From: Calditrichota bacterium
GTDB lineage: Bacteria > Electryoneota > RPQS01
Direction: 5' to 3'
Length of the DNA stretch: 64,000 nt
Assembly (NCBI GenBank): GCA_020637445.1
Contig: JACJVZ010000001.1
Location: forward strand, 1,364,001 to 1,428,000
Shown: in pieces, positions 1 to 8,279 of the stretch
Layout: each line of letters starts with the position of its first letter
Position numbering within the stretch: the stretch's first letter is position 1
Notes under the pieces: generated by a model
Seen by the model: the letters and a program-made list of their open reading frames with translations, nothing else
The model's database searches: none
Told to the model about the DNA's origin: nothing
Translations under genes and position numbers: made by a program

Positions 1-35
1 GATTGTGTCAAAGGGACTGCCAGCGAAGGCAGCGG

Positions 36-108
<73 letters not shown>

Positions 109-112
109 GGGG

Positions 113-192
113 CAGAAAATAGAAAATGGAAAATTCAAAATAGAAAAATCTCTGCTCTTTTCTATTTGCTATTTTCTATTTGCCATTTTCAC
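113..192. repeat. AT-rich imperfect inverted repeat between tRNA genes
   Basis: The spacer between tRNA-Thr(GGU) and tRNA-Gly is very AT-rich. Its left half (GAAAATAGAAAATGGAAAA) is roughly the reverse complement of its right half (TTTTCTATTTGCCATTTTC), so it could form a long imperfect hairpin in the tRNA precursor. Its composition is unlike the surrounding DNA. It may be a processing hairpin or a small inserted repeat. Confidence 0.45.
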
Positions 193-196
193 GCGG

Positions 197-269
197 AGCG
201 GGCGACGAGACTCGAACCCGCGACCCTCAGCTTGGAAGGCTGATGCTCTACCAACTGAGCTACGCCCGC
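197..269 (-). tRNA. tRNA-Gly (anticodon UCC)
   Basis: Cloverleaf on the minus strand with acceptor stem GCGGGCG/CGCCCGC, D arm TAGCTCAGTTGGTAGAGC, anticodon loop CTTCCAA (TCC) and T loop TTCGAGT. The discriminator is U, as usual for tRNA-Gly. No CCA is encoded. It is the third gene of the Thr-Tyr-Gly-Thr cluster. Confidence 0.95.
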
Positions 270-381
270 ATACGAAAACAAATGAAGAAACAGCCTAAAA
301 AGGGTGCACGCCTCTCGGGCGACCACTTCTAAGGCCACTAAGAACAAAGACTAACGATGTAATCTTCGGGGGAATACCCGG

Positions 382-464
382 TGGTGGCAGATGGATTCGA
401 ACCACCGTAGGCGTCTGCCAGCAGATTTACAGTCTGCCCCCTTTAGCCACTCGGGCATGCCACC
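382..464 (-). tRNA. tRNA-Tyr (anticodon GUA)
   Basis: Class II tRNA of 83 nt with a long variable arm. The acceptor stem is GGTGGCA/TGCCACC with discriminator A. The anticodon loop within GACTGTAAATC gives GTA. The D arm contains GCCCGAGTGGCTAAAGGGGG, and the T arm GGTGGTTCGAATCCATC has one G-U pair. No CCA is encoded. It is second in the tRNA cluster. Confidence 0.95.
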
Positions 465-503
465 AGGAGTTAGTCGGGAAAAATCAGAACTCAGTTGTAG
501 TAG

Positions 504-576
504 AGCTGGCGACAGGACTTGAACCCGCAACCGGTTGATTACAAATCAACTGCTCTACCAGTTGAGCTACGCCAGC
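504..576 (-). tRNA. tRNA-Thr (anticodon UGU)
   Basis: Cloverleaf on the minus strand with acceptor stem GCTGGCG/CGCCAGC, D arm TAGCTCAACTGGTAGAGC, anticodon loop within GATTTGTAATC (TGT) and T loop TTCAAGT. The discriminator is U. It is the first gene of the tRNA cluster. The 137-bp spacer up to cysS probably carries the cluster promoter, but no clear promoter was found there. Confidence 0.95.
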
Positions 577-713
577 AGTTGGGTACCGCCGAAAACCGCA
601 GACCCAAAGTTAAGAACTTGTGAAATGGCTGTCAAGCGGCCTGCTGGCGATTTTAGGGGTGAAATAGCGGTTTTTTCGGGGTTTTGCCTCTCAAGTCGGA
701 CCGGACGCCTCTC

Positions 714-2114
714 CTATTTCCTCCTCCAAATCGTCTTTCCTGCCCTATCTTCAAGGATAATCCCCCGCTCGGTAAGTTCATCGCGTGCCCGATCGGCCTC
801 TGCCCAGTTTTTGGCCTTCCTGGCTTCGTTACGCGCCTCGATGAGGGCTTCTATTTCGGCGGCCTCTGGATCTGCCTGCACGATTGGCTTCAAAAATCCT
901 AACACCGAGTCGAATTTGTCCATCGCCTCAGTCGCGAGTTCCTTCTCGGGCTGACCGATCTTGTTGTCTTGGCAAAGAGTGTTTGCGTCGCGCACAAAAT
1001 TGAACACGGCAGCAAGTGCTTCCGGATAATTCAGATCATCGTCAAGCGCGTCGCGGAATTCCTGCTCGCGCTGCGCAATCAGATCCTTGAGCTCCGCGCG
1101 TCCCCCCTGCCCTGCCGCATGTTCGATATTCACTGCGCATGCTTCAAATCTTGCCAGCGATTGCTTGATACTGTCGAGTCCGCTTGCTTGAAAATTTGTC
1201 CGCTGACGATAGTGTCCTGCCAAAAGTCCGAAACGAATTTCCCGCGGCTTCCACCCTTTCTCAAGCATGTCAGTCACGGTGTAAAAATTCCCCAGTGACT
1301 TAGACATTTTTTGTCCGTCGACAAGTAGATGCTCCGAGTGTACCCAATAGCGCGCAAGCGCTTCGTGCGTTACGCCTTCCGTTTGCGCGATCTCATTTTG
1401 GTGATGCGGAAAGATTAAGTCAACGCCACCGAGATGAATATCGAAACCTTTGCCGAGGTACTTCAACGACATCGCGGAACACTCAAGATGCCAACCCGGT
1501 CTGCCTTTGCCTAAGCTCGTATCCCAACCAACAGGCCCGTCCACCTCTTCCCAGTTCTTCCACAGCGCAAAATCGCGCACGTCTTCCTTCTCGTATTCGT
1601 CCCTGGCCACACGCTCGCCAACGCGCATCTCTTCCATGTTCAGTCGAGCAAATTGACCGTACGTCGGAAACGATTCTATTTTGTAGTAAGCCGATCCGTC
1701 GACGACGTAAGCATGTTTAGCCGCTATCAAGTCCTCGACCATCTTCGCCATTTCAGGAATATGTTCCGTCGCGCGCGGATACATCGTCGAATCCGTGATG
1801 CCGATGGTTTTGCGGTCTTCGTGAAACTTCGCGATATGACGGTCCGTAAATTCGCGGAGCGAAATTCCCTCGGCGTTCGCGCCCTTAATGGTCTTGTCGT
1901 CGATGTCCGTCAGGTTCATCACCCACGTGACGTCGTAACCAAGGTATTTAAGATATCTGTGCAGTAAATCCGACACGAGAAACGTCCGGAAATTCCCGAT
2001 ATGCGCGCGCGCATAGACCGTCGGGCCGCAGGTATACATCGCGACTTTTCCAGCATCGCGCGGCACAAAGGTTTCGACTTTTCGCGTCAGAGTATTGTAG
2101 AGTTTAAGAGACAT
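714..2114 (-). CDS. cysS: Cysteinyl-tRNA synthetase
   Basis: This cytoplasmic class I aminoacyl-tRNA synthetase charges tRNA-Cys with cysteine using ATP. The 466-residue length is normal. Cys29 (MYTCGPTVY) is the first zinc ligand, and WHLECSAMS and FPHHQNE supply the others. The HIGH motif is HIGN at 38-41 and KMSKS lies near residue 268 (GQKMSKSLGNFYT). The C-terminal third is the helical DALR/anticodon-binding part. The start is ATG with no competing upstream ATG. It is the third gene of purF-pgsA-cysS, 33 bp after pgsA. Confidence 0.97.
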   Translation of the reverse strand: MSLKLYNTLTRKVETFVPRDAGKVAMYTCGPTVYARAHIGNFRTFLVSDLLHRYLKYLGYDVTWVMNLTDIDDKTIKGANAEGISLREFTDRHIAKFHEDRKTIGITDSTMYPRATEHIPEMAKMVEDLIAAKHAYVVDGSAYYKIESFPTYGQFARLNMEEMRVGERVARDEYEKEDVRDFALWKNWEEVDGPVGWDTSLGKGRPGWHLECSAMSLKYLGKGFDIHLGGVDLIFPHHQNEIAQTEGVTHEALARYWVHSEHLLVDGQKMSKSLGNFYTVTDMLEKGWKPREIRFGLLAGHYRQRTNFQASGLDSIKQSLARFEACAVNIEHAAGQGGRAELKDLIAQREQEFRDALDDDLNYPEALAAVFNFVRDANTLCQDNKIGQPEKELATEAMDKFDSVLGFLKPIVQADPEAAEIEALIEARNEARKAKNWAEADRARDELTERGIILEDRAGKTIWRRK

Positions 2115-2147
2115 AAGTTCTTTGACAAAAACTGCGCGTGAGCGAAC

Positions 2148-2816
2148 TCACGCTTCGGGAGATGGCGCGGGCATGTCTTTCCCGCTGCTATAATGCAAGA
2201 AGCGCACACCGTATTGCACGCCTGAAATCATAACGAAACCGAATGAAATCCAAACCAGACTCTTGGGTGTGAAAGACGGACTGAATTCCGGCACCCAATT
2301 TACCGTGTAACTGATCAAAGTTACGGCAATCACGAACATTGTGAACTTGCCTAAATAGTTTGACGTCACTACCAGTCCGCGTTTCTTGAAAACGTAGTAG
2401 GACCCCGCGAGAATTAAGACGTCCCGCAAGAGAATCAATCCCAAGAACCACGCGGGCAACGGGTTCGCGCGCGACGGCAGAGCGAGAAAAATCGCCAGTG
2501 CGCCAAGCCAAATCTTGTCGGCAAGCGGATCGAGCACACGGCCCCAGTCGGTCTCGACGTGGAACCAGCGCGCGATCAATCCGTCGATCATGTCGCTGAC
2601 GAGCGCCGTCGCCATCACCACCAAAGCCCAAAAGTTTCCATTCTCTTTCGGACCGAGCTTCAAATAGTGAAACAGCGGAATCAGCAAGAAAATCCTGGCG
2701 ATGCTCAACAAATTCGGCACCGTCAGGAATTTTCTCGGTCGCGGTTTCGGTTCGAAAGCGAACCGCTTTGGTCTGGGCAGTAATCTGTCCGGGCGACTGA
2801 TTTCGACCACCGTCAC
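2148..2816 (-). CDS. pgsA: CDP-alcohol phosphatidyltransferase (phosphatidylglycerophosphate synthase type)
   Basis: An integral membrane enzyme that transfers a phosphatidyl group from CDP-diacylglycerol to an alcohol, most likely glycerol-3-phosphate in the first step of phosphatidylglycerol synthesis. The family signature is complete: SDMIDGLIAR, eight residues, then GRVLDPLAD, giving the DxxDGxxAR...GxxxDxxxD metal site. Several hydrophobic segments follow. I chose the GTG at 2816-2814 because it overlaps the purF stop as GTGA, a coupled start. An upstream start at 2858 would add 14 residues read out of frame through the end of purF. Substrate specificity (PgsA or another CDP-alcohol transferase) is inferred. 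Confidence 0.88.
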   Translation of the reverse strand: MTVVEISRPDRLLPRPKRFAFEPKPRPRKFLTVPNLLSIARIFLLIPLFHYLKLGPKENGNFWALVVMATALVSDMIDGLIARWFHVETDWGRVLDPLADKIWLGALAIFLALPSRANPLPAWFLGLILLRDVLILAGSYYVFKKRGLVVTSNYLGKFTMFVIAVTLISYTVNWVPEFSPSFTPKSLVWISFGFVMISGVQYGVRFLHYSSGKDMPAPSPEA

Positions 2817-4279
2817 TCCATGGTTTTCAGAACTCGTTCGAGTTCCGCGCGCGCCCATTCTTTATCGGGCTCGGTCAGTTCGGCAAGCTGCGCGGGATCT
2901 TTCAGCGGCACGGCATAGCGTCCCGAGAAACATGCCGTGCAATAATTCGTCGGCGTGTCACGCGTCGCGGCAAGCATGCCTTCGTGCGACAGATAGCGTA
3001 GCGAATTCACTCCAAGATAGCTTTCAATCTCTTCTGGAGTGGCAAAGGCTGCAATTAGTTCCCGTCGCGTGGGGTAGTCCATGCCGTAAAAACACGGCCA
3101 GCGAACCGGCGGCGACGCGATGCGAACATGCACCTCCGTCGCACCAGCGGCCTTGATGACTCCGACCAGTTTTTTCAGAGTCGTCCCGCGGACGATCGAA
3201 TCGTCCACCAAAATCACGCGCCGTCCTTCCAGCACTCCGCGCACCGGATTGTATTTGATCCGGGAGTTGTAGGAGCGCATGAACTGCGAGGGATTGATGA
3301 ACGTCCTGCCAATATAGTGGTTTCGGATTAAGCCGATTTCAAACTTCAAATTGCTCTGCCGGGCAAATCCGATAGCCGACGTGTTTGAAGAGTCAGGCAC
3401 GGAAATGACGACGTCGCCTTCAGCGGGCGATTCTTCGGCCAAGATCTTGCCTAACTTGCGGCGTACCTTGTCCACCGACGTGCCGTAGATATGACTGTCG
3501 GGCCGGGCAAAGTAGATCAGCTCAAAGACGCACATATTCAGATTTGCTTCGGCATACTGGATGGACTCCATGCCGCGCGAAGAGATGGTTACGATTTCAC
3601 CGGCGTTTACGTCCCGCTCATACGTCGCGCCGATAATATCAAATGCGCACGTTTCCGACGCAAACACATAACCGTCGCCCATCCGTCCCATTGCCAACGG
3701 GCGAAAACCGTGGGGATCGCGAGCGGCAAGAACTTCGTCTTTTGTGATCAGCACGACAGAGAATGCGCCCTCCAAGACACTCACGGCATCGGCCAACCGC
3801 TGCGCACTCGTCGTTTTTTTTGAGCGAGCAATCAAATGCACAAACAATTCGGAGTCCGACGTCGTCTGGAAGATCGCCCCTTCGCCCTCAAGTTCCTTTC
3901 GCAAGGCCCGTTCGTTGGTAATATTCCCGTTGTGGGCCACCGCCAAGGGACCGTCTTTGGTGATAACCATTAACGGCTGAACGTTAGTCAACGATGAGGA
4001 GCCCGTCGTCGAATAGCGGACGTGACCAATTGCCCAGTTTCCGCGCAATTCCTCAAACTTGGACTGGTCGCGAAAGACGTCCGCGAGGAGACCCATGCCT
4101 CTGTGAGAATACAGTTTTTGGCCGTCGGAGCTCACGACTCCGGCAGATTCCTGACCCCTGTGTTGGAGCGCATAAAGCCCCAAATAGGTCAGTTCTGCGG
4201 CCCGTGGATGGCCGAAAAGGGCCATGACCCCACATTTGTCGCGGGGTTTGTCATCGAAGAAATCTGGGAGATTGGACAT
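2813..4279 (-). CDS. purF: Amidophosphoribosyltransferase
   Basis: Catalyses the first committed step of purine synthesis, PRPP plus glutamine to 5-phosphoribosylamine. It has 488 residues. Cys16 (DKCGVMALFG) follows a short propeptide, so the mature enzyme probably begins with the catalytic Cys as in the Bacillus-type enzyme. The class II glutaminase domain includes LQHRGQESAG. The PRPP-binding loop VILVDDSIVRGTT is at about 354-366. Cysteines in NMCVFELIYFARPDS, WPCFYGMDYP and NYCTACFSG fit the [4Fe-4S] ligands of the iron-sulfur subfamily. It is the first gene of the purF-pgsA-cysS run. Confidence 0.97.
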   Translation of the reverse strand: MSNLPDFFDDKPRDKCGVMALFGHPRAAELTYLGLYALQHRGQESAGVVSSDGQKLYSHRGMGLLADVFRDQSKFEELRGNWAIGHVRYSTTGSSSLTNVQPLMVITKDGPLAVAHNGNITNERALRKELEGEGAIFQTTSDSELFVHLIARSKKTTSAQRLADAVSVLEGAFSVVLITKDEVLAARDPHGFRPLAMGRMGDGYVFASETCAFDIIGATYERDVNAGEIVTISSRGMESIQYAEANLNMCVFELIYFARPDSHIYGTSVDKVRRKLGKILAEESPAEGDVVISVPDSSNTSAIGFARQSNLKFEIGLIRNHYIGRTFINPSQFMRSYNSRIKYNPVRGVLEGRRVILVDDSIVRGTTLKKLVGVIKAAGATEVHVRIASPPVRWPCFYGMDYPTRRELIAAFATPEEIESYLGVNSLRYLSHEGMLAATRDTPTNYCTACFSGRYAVPLKDPAQLAELTEPDKEWARAELERVLKTME

Positions 4280-4351
4280 AAGACCCGTAATATAACCCCC
4301 TTAGACTGCCTTGTCAACTTCTGACCCATGTTTTTTGGCAGGCCTGCCTTC

Positions 4352-4380
4352 TTGAAAGTCCCGAAAGGGTTTTATATCTT
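4352..4380 (+). promoter_or_regulatory. Candidate sigma-70-like promoter for the SDR gene
   Basis: TTGAAA at 4352-4357 and TATCTT at 4375-4380 are separated by 17 bp in the 176-bp divergent gap between purF and the plus-strand epimerase gene. The -10 match is only moderate, and FCB bacteria may use a different consensus. Confidence 0.35.
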
Positions 4381-4455
4381 AGAAATCTTGAATTAAGCAG
4401 AGACCGCCGGAATGCCCCGGCGGGCACCAATGAGCCAATTTAGAGCGGAGAATTA

Positions 4456-5499
4456 GTGAAAGTATTGATTACAGGCGGCGCGGGCTTCCTCGGGTTGCAC
4501 ACCGCGCTGTGTTTTGCGGAGCATGGCTGGGACTTGATTCTGACGGATATTGCTCCCTTTGAGACGTCGGAATACCCCGAAGGGTCGGTTTTTCTTGAAC
4601 ACGACGTCCGCGACAAAGCAGGTTTAGACAAGATTTTATCTGAATACAAGGTCGACGTAATCGTTCACGGAGCGGCCGCCTTGCCTCTGTGGAAGCCGAA
4701 GGACATATTTGAAATCAACGTGGACGGCACGCGCCGCGTCCTCGAGTCAGCCAAGCAGGCCGGAGTCGACCGCGTAGTGTTTGTTTCTTCGACGGCCGTC
4801 TACGGCATTCCCGATCACCACCCCTTGGTCGAAACGGATAAAGTCATGGGCGTCGGCCCCTACGGAGAGAGCAAGATTCAGGCGGAAGCCGTCTGTGTGG
4901 AATTCCGCAGCGCGGATTTCTGTGTCCCCGTGATCCGCCCCAAGACGTTTATCGGCACGCACCGTTTAGGTGTGTTCCAGATTCTCTACGATTGGGTCGA
5001 GAGCGGCAAGCGCATCCCCATGATCGGCAACGGCAAGAACAAATACCAGCTTTTGGAAGTCGATGACCTCGCCGAAGCGATCTATCTCGGCGCGACCGTC
5101 GAGGCCACGCGGGCCAACGACACGTTTAACGTCGGCGCCGAAGAATTTAAGACCGTCCGTGAAGATATGGGCGCGATGTGTCAGTTTGCAGGTAACGGCG
5201 CGCGTCCGTGGGGCACTCCCGCGGGCCCGGTCAAGCTGGCTCTAATGACCTTCGAAGCGATGGGTCTATCGCCTCTGTACAAATGGGTCTACGGCACAGC
5301 CGATCAAGACAGCTTTGTCTCAATTGACAAGGCCAAACGCGAATTGGGTTGGAAGCCCAAATATTCGAATGCGCAGGCCTTGATTCGCAGCTACCAGTGG
5401 TACTTGGACAACAAACACACGATCCCCGAAGGCAGCGGCATCACTCACCGCATCGCATGGAATCAAGGTATTCTGAAGTTCTTCAAGCGGTTTATGTAA
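4456..5499 (+). CDS. NAD-dependent epimerase/dehydratase (extended SDR)
   Basis: A 347-residue extended short-chain dehydrogenase. The N-terminal Rossmann motif TGGAGFLG is at 6-13, a serine-rich strand VFVSSTAVYG follows, and the catalytic YGESK motif is YxxxK. Enzymes of this type modify NDP-sugars or related cyclic substrates. The substrate cannot be told from the sequence. The start is GTG at 4456 with GCGGAG five bases upstream. It stands alone on the plus strand, followed directly by two palindromic repeats and a type IX-exported protein gene, so it is not clearly part of the polysaccharide operon further right. Confidence 0.85.
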   Translation: MKVLITGGAGFLGLHTALCFAEHGWDLILTDIAPFETSEYPEGSVFLEHDVRDKAGLDKILSEYKVDVIVHGAAALPLWKPKDIFEINVDGTRRVLESAKQAGVDRVVFVSSTAVYGIPDHHPLVETDKVMGVGPYGESKIQAEAVCVEFRSADFCVPVIRPKTFIGTHRLGVFQILYDWVESGKRIPMIGNGKNKYQLLEVDDLAEAIYLGATVEATRANDTFNVGAEEFKTVREDMGAMCQFAGNGARPWGTPAGPVKLALMTFEAMGLSPLYKWVYGTADQDSFVSIDKAKRELGWKPKYSNAQALIRSYQWYLDNKHTIPEGSGITHRIAWNQGILKFFKRFM

Positions 5500-5507
5500 G
5501 TTGACTT

Positions 5508-5548
5508 TTCGCCGAGTCGGGTTAAGGTCCGCCGCAATCCGACCGGAA
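5508..5548 (+). repeat. Palindromic dispersed repeat, type A copy 1
   Basis: 41-nt element starting TTCGCCGAG and ending GACCGGAA. The inner stem is GTCGGGTT paired with AATCCGAC, including one G-U pair. It begins 9 nt after the stop of the SDR gene. It shares its outer ends and layout with the elements at 5559, 23941, 24594 and 34103, but its stem sequence differs from the latter three. Confidence 0.8.
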
Positions 5549-5558
5549 TTTGCAGAAG

Positions 5559-5599
5559 TTCGCCGAGTCGGGTTAAGGTCCGCCGCAACCCGACCGGAA
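5559..5599 (+). repeat. Palindromic dispersed repeat, type A copy 2
   Basis: A near-identical tandem copy of the 5508 element, 40 of 41 bases the same. The single difference restores a Watson-Crick pair in the stem (GTCGGGTT/AACCCGAC). It ends 15 bp before the ATG of the next gene, immediately ahead of its GGGAGG ribosome-binding site, so a folded hairpin could influence translation or act as an attenuator. Confidence 0.8.
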
Positions 5600-5614
5600 C
5601 AAAGGGAGGACAGC

Positions 5615-8275
5615 ATGACTCACAAACTTCACGTCACGTTAGCTTTCTGCTGCATATTTTTGCTGCAGACGGTCTCGTATGCCACTCCCTTCTGGACTCA
5701 GGAACAAATCGATTCCGCGCGTGCCGAGAATTTTTCGGACGTTATGCCGCAAAACATCGAGACGGGACAACGCGCCCGCCGTCGCGCGTTGGATGACATT
5801 GCCTATTTTGTCAAGTACCGCCAGCTTTGTGATTTTCTGGCGAACATGCAGGTGACGACTGCCGGCGCCAATTTCGGCGGCATGCGCGAAGGTGAAGTCG
5901 GCGGCGATTACAACATTATTCAGACGGACAACACGCAGGAAGCGATTCGCGTGTGGTCGCAGTACGGCATCTGGACGGGTGACACAGCCCACTATGCGCA
6001 GAATATCCGCAATGCGTGGACATACTGCACCGTGTGGCCCGCGTGGCGCGAAGAAGGCGGCGGCTACTACGCGATGCACAACAGCGGCTGGGGTTTTGAA
6101 GCAACCGCAAAGTACCGCGAAGCCTACAATGATACGAGCATGAATTGGTATGCCGATTCTTGCGCACTGTGGGTTGCGGCGCATCCTCTTTCCCTGACGG
6201 GAACATTGAATATCGCGGCGGAAGGCTTAGGTATCGGCGGCATGTATCCGCACGCCGTCTATCGTGGCCGCACGGATTGGCAAACCCACACGCTTACTCA
6301 GGCTCGTCAAATTCGCGACTGGTTCACCGCACAACCGTCCCGTTTGAACACGTCGACCGAGTGGGCGCTGTGCGGCGGCACGGCTATCTGGGGAGTCTGC
6401 AATTCACTGTGGATCGCCGATCCCGATAGCGGCGCGATGTGGATCAACCAGTACGGTACGCAGTTGGAAACGTGGGAATCCCCTTCCAATTGGTACAATG
6501 CCTACAACACATGGTACTCAAACGCGACGTTTAGATTCTGGGAAATCACGGGCGATTCGCTCTATTGGAATCGCGGCGTATTTTATGCGGACTCGCTGGT
6601 CGGTTTTGACGTCGACGATGACGGCGCCATTCCGCCGGGAACTTGCTGCATCAGCAACGGCAACGACCATTCGTGGGTCAGCGCCTACATGGGTTGGATG
6701 GGACTGGAGAGAATTATTTCCTCAGGGCCGATAGTTCTTGCCGGACCGCAGGGAGTGGTTGTCCCGGATTCCGCGCACCCGCTCCTTGAAGGCGACACGA
6801 CTCCTGTACGCGTCAGAGTTGCCAACATGGGCACGGAACCTCTGACGGCTCTCATCGAAGTCTTCGCCGATTTTCAGTATTATGACTCGGCGTACATAGA
6901 CTTGATGGCCGGTGAAATCGCGGACATGGACATGGACACTCTGTGGAACCTGCCTCCAAAGGACAGTCTCCACGGCGTGCCTTTGGGCATGGAAATTTCC
7001 ATGCGCTACTGGTCACCCGCTGCGGAAGACACGACCACCGAGTTCATGTTCATCAGCTTTGATCTCCGCCACCAAACGAGCGTATCCGGACTCAACACCG
7101 GCGAATACGATCAAACGGGAGTTCCTTGCCATATCGATTTCTATTCGGCGGATTACCCTGATTCGATTTGGACCTCCGTGGACGTGGCGGAGGGACAGCT
7201 TTACTCCAACGGCGCGCGACCGCTTATGGAAGGTTTGAACCGTATGGTCATCACCCCTCCGGCGCGCTATTTGGTCAAAGAAGTGAACTTTGTAACCGAT
7301 CCGAACGAACCCAGCGAAATCGACAACTGGCTTTTCTCATCGGACGTCGTGCTGGTCGACGACGACAGTGGTGAAGACTACGAGTCGTATTTGCTCTCGT
7401 CTCTCGATGAAAACAACCTCGACGTTCGCGTGTGGGACAGTCAAAGCTCTGAAGTTGGCGATTTGACTCATGTCCCGTGGATGATCTGGATGACCGGAGA
7501 TGACGCCGCGTCGACGTTAACGGCAACGGATCAGCAAGCACTGACTGACTATATGTCGGACGGCGGCGGACTGTTATTGACGGGACAGAACATCAGCGAC
7601 GATCCTGACGCTGCGACGTTCCTGCACGATGTTTTGTACGTGATTCCCGAAGAAGAGGACACCGATAGGCTGCGGGCCTTTGGAATCGGCGACAATCCCG
7701 ACGTGGACGGTGAATTCTTGCTGCTGCTGGGAACGCAAGGCGCGGGCAATCAATCAAGCCCGTCCTCGATAATTCCGTTGGGCGGTGCAACGGCGATTTT
7801 TATCAATGACACCACAACCGAAGGTGTGTGCGGCGTCGCCGGGCAGTACGGTGCTGGCAAGTTTATCTTTCTAAGTTTTGGACTGGAAGCCGCATCAGGA
7901 CAAGCCGGAAGCACGTCGCGCGCAGTGTTTCTTTCTGTCGCGGAGCAGTGGCTGACGGAACTTACGGACGTCGCGCCCGCGGCTCCCGTCGCGTCGCGCT
8001 TTGAGCTCCTCCCAAGTTTCCCCAATCCATTCAACGGCGAAGTTCAGATTCGTTGGTTTGCTCCCAATTCGACGGAGAAAACAAGCATAGAAGTCTATGA
8101 TGTGTTGGGACGCCGTATTACCACTCTTTTTGATGGCGTAAGCAATCTGGGCGACAACATAGTAACGTGGAACGGCGCGACGTCCAAGGGCGTGAATGTG
8201 AGCAGCGGAACTTATCTCGTGCGCTTGACTACTTCAGAGTGGTCAAAGTCGCAAGCCATTCGCTACATTCGTTAA
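5615..8275 (+). CDS. Secreted type IX cargo protein, toroid-like N-terminal region
   Basis: 886 residues. The signal peptide is MTHKLHVTLAFCCIFLLQT, probably ending at VSYA. The first ~390 residues are rich in Trp, Tyr and Gly with repeated helical segments (for example YGIWTGDTAHYAQNIRNAW and WFTAQPSRLNTSTEWALCGG), resembling an alpha/alpha-toroid glycosidase-type fold, though no catalytic motif was recognised. A middle beta-rich part is followed by a region with GGGLLLTGQNISDDPDAATF that is paralogous to one in the metalloprotease at 18018. The C-terminal ~90 residues are a type IX-like sorting domain (SFPNPFNGEVQIRW, YDVLGRRI). I chose the ATG at 5615 because GGGAGG precedes it; longer frames run through the repeats. 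Enzymatic role unknown. Confidence 0.8.
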   Translation: MTHKLHVTLAFCCIFLLQTVSYATPFWTQEQIDSARAENFSDVMPQNIETGQRARRRALDDIAYFVKYRQLCDFLANMQVTTAGANFGGMREGEVGGDYNIIQTDNTQEAIRVWSQYGIWTGDTAHYAQNIRNAWTYCTVWPAWREEGGGYYAMHNSGWGFEATAKYREAYNDTSMNWYADSCALWVAAHPLSLTGTLNIAAEGLGIGGMYPHAVYRGRTDWQTHTLTQARQIRDWFTAQPSRLNTSTEWALCGGTAIWGVCNSLWIADPDSGAMWINQYGTQLETWESPSNWYNAYNTWYSNATFRFWEITGDSLYWNRGVFYADSLVGFDVDDDGAIPPGTCCISNGNDHSWVSAYMGWMGLERIISSGPIVLAGPQGVVVPDSAHPLLEGDTTPVRVRVANMGTEPLTALIEVFADFQYYDSAYIDLMAGEIADMDMDTLWNLPPKDSLHGVPLGMEISMRYWSPAAEDTTTEFMFISFDLRHQTSVSGLNTGEYDQTGVPCHIDFYSADYPDSIWTSVDVAEGQLYSNGARPLMEGLNRMVITPPARYLVKEVNFVTDPNEPSEIDNWLFSSDVVLVDDDSGEDYESYLLSSLDENNLDVRVWDSQSSEVGDLTHVPWMIWMTGDDAASTLTATDQQALTDYMSDGGGLLLTGQNISDDPDAATFLHDVLYVIPEEEDTDRLRAFGIGDNPDVDGEFLLLLGTQGAGNQSSPSSIIPLGGATAIFINDTTTEGVCGVAGQYGAGKFIFLSFGLEAASGQAGSTSRAVFLSVAEQWLTELTDVAPAAPVASRFELLPSFPNPFNGEVQIRWFAPNSTEKTSIEVYDVLGRRITTLFDGVSNLGDNIVTWNGATSKGVNVSSGTYLVRLTTSEWSKSQAIRYIR

Positions 8276-8279
8276 GTCC

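Noticed and set aside
4280..4455. Possible purine riboswitch upstream of purF
   Set aside because: The leader shows no three-way-junction core or conserved loop sequences of known purine or PRPP riboswitches.
5508..5599. Two spaced direct repeats as a possible CRISPR seed
   Set aside because: Only two copies with a 10-bp spacer, strongly palindromic, and related elements are scattered singly elsewhere; no cas genes.
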